Shown piece by piece: positions 56,571 through 64,000 of a DNA stretch of 64,000 bases. The position numbers were made by a program, and so were the translations under genes. This stretch comes from Heterobasidion occidentale (Eukaryota; Basidiomycota; Agaricomycetes; Russulales; Bondarzewiaceae): assembly GCA_039111635.1 (NCBI GenBank), contig JBCAQO010000008.1:558001-622000 (forward strand). Reading direction: 5' to 3'. Within the stretch, counting starts at the first letter, position 1. Each line of letters begins with the position of its first letter. The notes beneath the pieces were generated by a model. It ran no database searches. It was not told where the DNA came from and saw nothing but the letters and a program-made list of their open reading frames with translations.

Positions 56571-57662
56571 GGTAGTTTAACGTTGTGCCGGACGTCCGTA
56601 GTTTTACGTCTTTGCGGACGTCCGCTAGTTTATCCTTAAGTCGTCGCGGACTGAGGCTAGTTTATACAGAAGTCGTTGCGGACTGCCCTGCTAGTTTATG
56701 CCAAGGTCGTTGCGGACCTATCCACCTCCCAACGTAGGAGTACCTGTAAATAAGACAGCAGGCGTTTCTGCGCGCCGGAGCATTCATCGGTGATGCGCAT
56801 AGGGCCATAGACCAGTTCTCCTTCTTGACAGGGTTCCATTGAGGTAAGATGGTGACGGTTTATACTATATCAAACCGGATAACTTATAGAGTCGCGAGAA
56901 TAGACGTGAAGGCCTATTTTGACACGACTCACATGGCCCTGTAGACAGAAGGGCAGCTCAGTTTATCGTCATGAAGGACGGCAACTAGTTTATAGTCATT
57001 GCGGACGTCCGCTATCGCCTGGCTTGAACCTCCGAGCCTTGATAGATTTAATCCTCCGGGGTGAGGGTATTTAAGGTCATTTCGGACTAGTTGATGGTCA
57101 AGGTCGTGACCATCAACACGTCTCCTATACTTGAAGGAGTAAATAGTTTATCGTCATTGCGGACTAGATCAACATCGTGGTGTCAAAACGATGTCGATCG
57201 ACATCTCCTATGCTGAAAGGAGTAGTAGTTTAACGTCTTTTGCGGACGCCCGTAGTTTTACATCGTTGCGGATGATCGCAACACGAGGCACGGTCCCAGT
57301 TGCCTCTTGACTGGCCCTTGAAGCGGAATCCTTTGCTTCGGACTTCAAGGGTAGAATGGGCGCACCATGGGGTAGTTGTGGTCTTTGTCGTCGAAAGACT
57401 GACAACCCGCTCCATGTCCCCAAACCCCTCGCACGGAATTGAACCGTGTCGACCCCATATTCTTTTATTGTAGGGCGTATGGAATATGGAAGCGCCTCGA
57501 CCTAGTCGGCAGGGTCTGCAACGGTGGAGGCCCTCACTTCCACGTCTGCCAGAATACAACCACGCTCCGAGGGTCTTGGTAGCTTTAGCGTCGTTCCGGA
57601 CGGTAACTAGTTTTATCGTCATTGCGGACCAAGCCTTTCGTAGTTTTTACATCGTTGCGGAT
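56571..57662 (-). repeat. Core-and-hairpin array, right copy (14 cores)
   Basis: Reverse complements of the core occur near 56571, 56598, 56626, 56656, 56691, 56960, 56986, 57066, 57145, 57226, 57250, 57585, 57608 and 57640. Compared with the left copy three cores are missing; two belong to whole 78-80-bp units (left 7527-7605 and 7684-7763). The GTTGATGGTCA/TGACCATCAAC hairpin is kept at 57091-57116. Confidence 0.85.
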
Positions 57663-58302
57663 GTATTTTCTCTGTTTTGGGTACTAATGGAGTGCGGCCA
57701 TCAGTTCCTGCATCGCAGATAGGGTCCCCTAATGCGGAAACGACCCTGTAAAACCGGAGATCCAAAGTGGGACGTCCAAGACACCTGTCCAGACCTTGAC
57801 AGCGAGTTGGTCCCACGTTCCCCAACGGTGGGTATGCCTCACGATTCCCACCAATTATTCATGCATCATTCATGTACCAGTCGGTTATGTTGTGAATCCT
57901 AAGGCCTCCTAATGCGAAAGGGCCCTGTAAAACTGGGGATCCAAGCGGGACGCCCGATTCGCTTGTCAGAATACCTCTTGACAACGAGAGTGTTGAATGC
58001 TTGTCCTTCATCTTGAGACCGGAGGGCTGCAACGCGAAATGGTCAGGTACTTCCCCTACCTTCTTATCTTTTCACAGTTTAACGTCATGCAGGACGTCCG
58101 TGCCGGCGTCCTGTGCGTGAAACCGATACCTGTGGTGCGGAGGGTCCTTTCCTCTCCGTCACCTTGTTTGTCGACAAGGGGTTCCTCGACTCCCTCGTCT
58201 AGTATTCTCCGCCAATGTCTCCGTAGTCCCCATATCCTTCATCCGGCCTATAATAGGGGTCGGTGTCATCGTAATTGTCACCTTCGACCTCGTCCCAGGC
58301 GT

Positions 58303-59578
58303 CTAGTTCCGCTCGAGTCCAGGAAGTAGTTCGCTGAGTCGGGCGCTGGCGGATTGGAGTTCTTCTACTAATCCGTGGATGCGCTCCTTCAGCTCGATTA
58401 TCTCGAGGACGGTCTGGAGTCGGCGAATCTCTTGGTCGAGTTCTTCTAGGACTGCTTCGCCTGGTTGAAGGGTTGCCCTTGTTCTCTGGCTCCCTCGTCC
58501 CTCATTCCTCCTGTACCTTGGAGGATGCTCCTCATTGCTGCCTCCTGCGTCCTGCCCGGTGGATTGTCCTGCCGATACGGGAGGAAGGGCTTCTCGGTCC
58601 CTTCGTGCCTGTCGTTGGACCGTAGCCCAGACATATTCGGTCTGGGTGGATGCGTCTCGACTGCTTGTAGCCGGTACCGCTCTGCTAGCTTCGCCCCATG
58701 GTTGGACGCGGAATGGGTCAGTCCGAACGGGATGGGCGTGACTTGAATGTCCTGTGTCGGTGCGCGAAATGAGGGCGGGTAGGAGCTCCAGATTGATGAA
58801 GGAGGAGAACTCGTCCGGATGAATGAGTAGGGCGTAAGCCCCATTATTTCCTCGGCGTACCAGGAGGCGGCCCTTTGATCTTCTGCATAGAGGCCATAAG
58901 CCTGACCTGGTCGCTCGCGTCAGCGAGGCGTCGGGGTATGTCGTCGCTCTCCGCATCCTGGTTGCCCTGCGAAGAAGTTAGCGAGCCTTTGTTAAGGCCA
59001 GCGCTGTGGCCATCTGAATTACCGCGGAGATGGTGGGTGCGCTGGAGTAGTGCGTCTCCTATCACTTCCAACTCTCTCCGGGGTGCAGATCTCGACTACT
59101 GGTATGGTCCTCTGGTCCTGGCAGCTGATGTACCAGCCGTTGCTGGTTCTCGTACACCTGCCTCAACAGTTGTAGGCGATGCCAGGTCCGAAGGGTTTCC
59201 TGGTCTTCTTCCGCCTCTCGCCTCCTGTCTTGCGTCTCCTTGAGCCAACGCTGACGTCGGTCGCGGAGGCGTTGACGGAGCCTGCCTTCCTTCTGCTTGA
59301 CGTCTTTCATCGTGCTCGTCATGAGCTCTCTCAAACCGTGGTGAGGCTCGGGGATCCGTTCGATCTTCGACGGTGAGCGCGATTTGGTGGACACTGATTT
59401 GTACGGGAACTCCCTCTGGAGTCGTTGGGCGGCTGCTTCGGCTAGGGCGTCCAGTGTCGGGGTTGGCCACGGCCAGAATGATGTCTGGCGAGGGGTTTCT
59501 TGAAGGGGAGGAGGTAGTCCCGTCATCGATGAGCATGGCACGTCCAGGGGAGTAATCAAGGGAGGAGTGGTCGGACAT
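58303..59578 (-). pseudogene. Third reading region (ORF3), right copy, frameshifted
   Basis: Starts at 59578 or 59559 in the same two overlapping frames as the left copy. The N-terminal frames stop at 59096 and 59062; the C-terminal part continues from 58956 to TAG at 58303 with GAYALLIHPDEFSSFINLEL and a Leu/Glu-rich helix (LEELDQEIRRLQTVLEIIEL). Relative to the left copy, one base is lost near 59105. The tail ending DYGDI beyond 58303 remains open in another frame, as in the left copy. No known domain. Confidence 0.6.
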
Positions 59579-59633
59579 GTATTGGGAGGATTCTTGCTTT
59601 GAAAGAGGGAGGGGTGTCTCCCTTTATATCTTT

Positions 59634-62600
59634 CTAAAGCCTAATCGCCGCTGGTCGGGGCTTGTCTGGGTAGTTTTCGTGGAATTCACGAAGCGCCTCG
59701 TCGGCCGTATCTTTGAGGAGGGCAAAGGGTTCCCAAGTGTTATCGGCCTCGGAGTATCCGACCCACTTGACAAGGTACTTGGTCCCTCGTCCCTGGCGTC
59801 TTGAATCTAGAATGGCCTCCACTTCGTAGTGTTCTTCTTCATTCAGGATCTCTGGGGCAGGTCTGGGGAAGTTCCTTCCGTGGGCCTCTGTCTCGTGATA
59901 TTCCGTGAGCATGGAGGCATGAAACACCGGGTGTATCTTCCACGTTTCGGGTATTTCCAGCCGATAAGCTAGAGGGCCGATTCTTTCAGTCACTGAAAAG
60001 GGGCCATAGCGTCTAGGTGCCAGCTTGAATTTCGGATGAGTCGTCCGAATATGGGTTCCTTCTAACCAAACTTGGGTTCCTACTTCCCACTGCGGGAGTT
60101 TCCTGTGTAGGTCCCAGTCTTTGGCGTGCTGCGCTGCTATTTGTAGACTTGCGGCCGCATCTTCTTGGACTTCTTTGATTAGCCGCAAACGTTCGGTTAC
60201 TGCGGGTACCTTGGTCTCCAGAGCTGAGTCGACCGAATATGGTGGATTGAACCCGTAAAGGACTTCAAACGGCGACTTCCCAGTGGCGGAGTGTCTTCGG
60301 TGTTGTGGAGAATTCTGCGAAGGGGATCAAGTCTACCCAGTTATCTTGATGGTAGTTGCAGAAAACTCGCAGGAATTGTTCGATCTCTTGGTTTACCCGT
60401 TCTGTTTCTCTGTCCGTTTGGGGGTGGTAAGCCGTGCTGAGGGCAGGGGTGATTCCCATTCCCTTCCATAGTTCCCTTGTGAACTTTGCCGCAAATTGAG
60501 GACCTCTGTCGGACACTACTTTGGTTGGCAAGCCATATCGTTTGAACACATTGTCTTGGAAGAGCGTCGTGGTTTCTTCGGCTGTGATCGTCTTTTTGCA
60601 CGGGGTTATGACTATTCCTTTTGACAGACCCTGATCGACTACCACGTTGATCGAGTCGTAGCCTCTGCTTTCCGGGAGGTCTGTCACGAAGTCGGTGGAG
60701 ATAAAGCGCCAAGGGACGTTTGTGGTTTCCAGCGGTTGGATCGGTGGATGGGTCCTATGTGGAAGGTTCTTGGTAGATTGGCAAACTGCACATCCATCCA
60801 CATATGCGTGTACAAATTTGGTCATGCTTGACCACCAGTAATGGCGTTGGACAATTCTAAGGTCTTTGCTCGCCCCGGGTGCCCTGTAGCCATAGTGTCA
60901 TGGTGCGTTTTGACAATCATTCGTCGAAGGAGGTCGTCCTTTGGGACGCATATGTAACCGTCGCGTCTTGTAATGCCCTCTTCATGTGTCCATTTTCCTA
61001 GGTCGCCCTTCATTGCGTTTGGACCTTTTTCCAGCAGTTTCTTGAGGGCGACATCAACTAGCAAATCGTGTTCCGAGCGCGAGTGTCGAATAAGGGAGAG
61101 GATGTCCGAGGATACGAGTTCTGTTGTTTTGACGTGTATGCCTTCGCTTGGCTCTACTAGAGTTTCGCTGGACTCGGTGAAAAGTCTGGACGGGAGTAGA
61201 GTTTGTGCCTTGTTATCAGATTCCACCCCCTCACTAAGGTCTGGACGCCTGGACAGAGCATCGGCATGATTAGTAGTTCCAGCCTTGTAACTGAGCTGGA
61301 AGTCAAATCTGGACAGAAACAGGCTCCAGCGCGCTTGTCGCCTTGACAGGTCGCGTGCCGTTTTAAAGTGTTCTAGGTTTTTATGGTCCGTCCAGACCTC
61401 AAAGGATGTCGAGCACCTTCGAGGTAGTGCTTCCAGTGTTCCAATGCTTTGATGATGGCGAGGAGTTCGCGATCATGCACGTCGTAATTTCGTTCGGCCC
61501 GGTGAGAACGATCCTGAGAGGTATGCAACAGGTGCCAGTCATTATCAGGTCCTTCCTGTAAGAGGACTGCACCATATGCTGCAAGGGAAGCGTCGGTAAC
61601 AAGCCGGTAAGGACGCATCGGGTCAGGGTACAACAGGACGGGTCGGCTGGTGAAGGTTTTCTTCAGTCGATCAAACGCCTGTTGGCACTCCGTGGTCCAG
61701 TCCCATTTCACATCCTTCTTCGTGAGGTCATGCAGGGGTCGAGCGATCAAAGAGAACTTATCAATGAATCGTCGATAGAAGTTCCCTAAGCCTAAGAAAG
61801 AGCGGATGTCGCGAACTGTGCGTGGAATGGGCCATTCCTGGATAGCTTCAATCTTCGAGTCTTCCATAGCGACGTGGTCCTTTGAGATCGTGTACCCAAG
61901 GTAATTCAACTTTTCCTTGTGGAACTCGCACTTCTCTGGTTTGAGGTAGAGATCGTTGTCGCGCAGGATTTGGAGGACTCGCCGAAGAATCACAATGTGT
62001 TCCGCTGTGGTCTTCGTGAAGATGAGGATGTCGTCCATATATACCGTTATCTTCCGGGCCAGGATGAGTTCTTGGAAGATCATGTTCATCATGGCTTGGA
62101 AGGTTCCCGGGGAATTGCAGAGCCCAAAGAACATTACTGTAGGTTCGAAAAGTCCCAAGGGTGTGACGAAGGCCGCCTTGGACTCGTCTCCCTTCTTGAT
62201 GCGCACGTTGTTATATCCCCACCGAACATCGAGCTTTGAGAACACTGTTGCGCCTTTAATGATATCCAATAGTTCTTGGATTAATGGCAGGGGGGTGATG
62301 TCTCGAATAGTGTGTTCGTTAAGGTGGCGATAGTCTTGTACCGGACGGAGCTTCCCATCTTTCTTGCTTACGAAAAAGAAAGAGCCGCGCTATGTGCTGT
62401 TGACCGACGTATTGTTCCTCTGGAAAGGTGCTCTTTGACGAATTTCCCTAGCTTGTCATGCTTTTCCGGGCTCAAGGGAAATATCCGCGGGGCCTGGGGT
62501 ACAAAAGACGGTTTGAGGTTTATCGCGTGGTCCCATACTGTATGTTGGGGAAGCCTCTGCGGTCGTCGTTCGCTGAAGATGTCGAGGTAAGAATGATATT

Positions 62601-63480
62601 CTGTCGGCACCCGACCCTTTAAGTCGGTGGTGTCGATTTCTTCTTCCAGGTCTTCGTCAAAGCTTGCGAACCCCGAGGGTTCTGGGGCTACCTTCCTAAT
62701 GACGGGTTCTCCTGCGCTATCCATTGCGGAGGAGTCAGACGGTGTTTGCGCTTCTTCAGCGACTTTTCCTGAAGCTTCGCCCTGGGCCGCTTTCTGCTGA
62801 GCTTGCCGGCGTTCCTTCCTTTCGGCTACTTGTTCTTCGAGCCATTCTCGAGCTTTACGTTGTCGGGATTTGTGCTCGAGTAGTTCCATGAACCGAATTT
62901 TCCATTCCTTCGTGGTACTTGGCTCCATTGTTCTTTAGTCCACGTCCACGAAGGTCCTACCGGTTCTGAGACAAGATGCGGTTTCATCCGCTGAGGAACC
63001 TTGTCACCGCGTAGTTTCGCTAGCCATGCCTTCTTGGTAGGCTCTTCCCTTGCCTTGGTAAATCCATACGGTTGTTGGCAATGTCTGTGGCATCGAGCAA
63101 AGCGTACCTCTCGGCGCCTCCACCCGATGGAGGGTTCGTGGTATTTCAACCAATCCGTTCCTAGGCGCATGTCGTCTTTCCCTAGATTGGTGATGAACAT
63201 TTGGACGCGTTCAGTGTGAGTTCTCCCCGTCTATCCTTGACGGTGAGATTCGCGTCCAGGCCTCGTCGAATGAGGCCTGCCTTGTTGATGGTGTCATCGA
63301 CGTTGCGAACGCGGATGGGGCGGTTTAAAGGATAAGTGGGAAGGTTGTGCTTCTGTACCCACCCTCATTTACCAAAATCCCTTCGCATGCTGAGTCGATG
63401 GCGGCTCTGGCTCCAGCGCTTCTTCCTCGAGTTGTTAATCGCACGTCAAGTCGAATGGGGGTAATAATGTGACTGTTCAT
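59634..63480 (-). pseudogene. pol: Chromovirus Pol polyprotein, frameshifted (right copy)
   Basis: ATG 63480, same domain order as the left copy. Here the reverse transcriptase catalytic Tyr-Met-Asp-Asp is intact (near 62040) and the GPY/F module and chromodomain are open to the stop at 59634 (KYLVKWVGYSEADNTWEP). Lesions: single-base losses near 63362 and 63226 (protease), 62914, 62384 (RT N-terminus), 61403 (RNase H), 60850 (integrase zinc finger), 60308 and 60300 (integrase core), plus a compensating pair near 61532 and 61499. It would not make one polyprotein as assembled. Confidence 0.9.
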
Positions 63481-63557
63481 TGCTCCGATCCGAATATATG
63501 ACGGGGAATCATACTCGAGTTTCCTTGACCCTCTCTCTTCGGCTGGTGAAGGAGAGG

Positions 63558-64000
63558 TCAGGAAAAATCCTCTGCCAGATCCACCAACATCTGCCTTTGC
63601 TCGGCTTTCCCTACTCCTTGGAAGAGCGCTCGGACGCCATTAATATCACCGATGGGTCCGTTGCTTCGTCGTCCGTTAGGCGGTACGTAGCGCTCTCCAT
63701 CGCTCTGGCGTGATCCTCCCCTTCTCGCGGAAAGGTCCTCACGTTCCATCGAATTACCAGGTTGTGATACCCGACGGTGGTGGCCATGAGAACTCCCCTC
63801 CTCCAATCCTCGATGTAGTCGCGCATCGTTTCCCACCGGGGATTCTTGCTCGTCTTCATCCTCCATGTCTGCAGCGCGAGTTCGTCTACCTCCTCTGCCC
63901 ACCGACTTGCGCGAATTTCCTCGAGACGGGGGAACGCCTCTACGAGGGGAAGGGTAATCAGCTATCCCGTGCCCTGGTTTTCCGCAATTGTAGCAGGAGA
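63558..64000 (-). CDS. gag: Retrotransposon Gag, C-terminal part, right copy
   Basis: Frame open from the window end to TGA at 63558, matching left gag 622-1059. The zinc knuckle is present but its last Cys is Tyr (GHGIADY instead of GHGIADC), which should abolish zinc binding by that knuckle. The Arg/Gly-rich tail is intact. Confidence 0.85.
   Translation of the reverse strand, partial: SCYNCGKPGHGIADYPSPRRGVPPSRGNSRKSVGRGGRRTRAADMEDEDEQESPVGNDARLHRGLEEGSSHGHHRRVSQPGNSMEREDLSARRGGSRQSDGERYVPPNGRRSNGPIGDINGVRALFQGVGKAEQRQMLVDLAEDFS

Larger units (their letters stand above)
55138..64000 (-). mobile_element. Ty3/gypsy chromovirus, right copy (5' end outside window)
   Basis: The same element as 1-9709, in inverted orientation: 3' LTR at 55138-55759, polypurine tract at 55760-55771, 3' UTR with the array, third reading region, pol and the 3' half of gag at the window end. 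Its own set of frameshifts differs from the left copy's, so the copies decayed independently, or errors were made independently in assembly. Confidence 0.95.

Overview
The window looks like the genome of a basidiomycete fungus, most likely an agaricomycete. Genes carry many short (about 50-80 bp) GT-AG introns. The gene set (cytidine deaminase, class 3 lipase, P450, berberine-bridge-like oxidases, F-box/WD40, Abp1) is fungal. The mobile elements (a chromodomain Ty3/gypsy element, a Plavaka-type DNA transposon with its divergent accessory gene) are those expected in Agaricomycetes. No rRNA genes, genuine tRNA genes or CRISPR arrays were seen.

Layout. Positions 1-9709 (+) and 55138-64000 (-) are two copies of the same chromovirus in inverted orientation, both cut by the window edges on their 5' side. 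Each has gag, a frameshifted pol (protease, RT, RNase H, integrase, chromodomain), a third downstream reading region, and a long 3' untranslated region holding an array of a conserved core motif separated by hairpins. A polypurine tract and the 3' LTR follow. About 45 kb of host sequence lies between them: cytidine deaminase (10609-11344), a membrane J-domain protein (11953-12997), an inverted and damaged cytidine deaminase paralogue (13070-13885), a P450 (14355-16670), a coiled-coil protein (17192-18872), Abp1 (19335-22015), two tandem SRPBCC-type proteins (22379-24322), a GNAT-type acetyltransferase gene split by a 2.55-kb DNA transposon (25717-29004), a Ser/Pro-rich protein (29997-30863), a secreted lipase (31861-33190), an F-box/WD40 protein (34066-36364), a ZNF511-like zinc-finger protein (36787-38150), two tandem FAD-linked oxidases (38516-43142), a 7.8-kb Plavaka-like transposon (44295-52079), an intronless Ser/Pro/Arg-rich protein (52763-54427), and a probable LINE 3' end next to the right-hand LTR.

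Most notable points. (1) The chromovirus 3' UTR array (17 cores on the left, 14 on the right): the core (GTCCGCAAnGAC then TAAACTA) is constant while hairpin arms between cores change with base pairing kept, which suggests a repeated RNA domain. (2) The Plavaka element can be bounded exactly by a 16-bp terminal inverted repeat, a 2-bp duplication and an empty site in the paralogous oxidase unit. (3) A 2552-bp element with an 8-bp target duplication splits the GNAT gene in frame. (4) The two oxidase genes are near-identical in their cores but diverged at both edges, as expected from gene conversion. Many lesions in the chromovirus copies, and a few in host genes, are single-base losses in short homopolymers, so assembly error must be excluded before inactivation is accepted.
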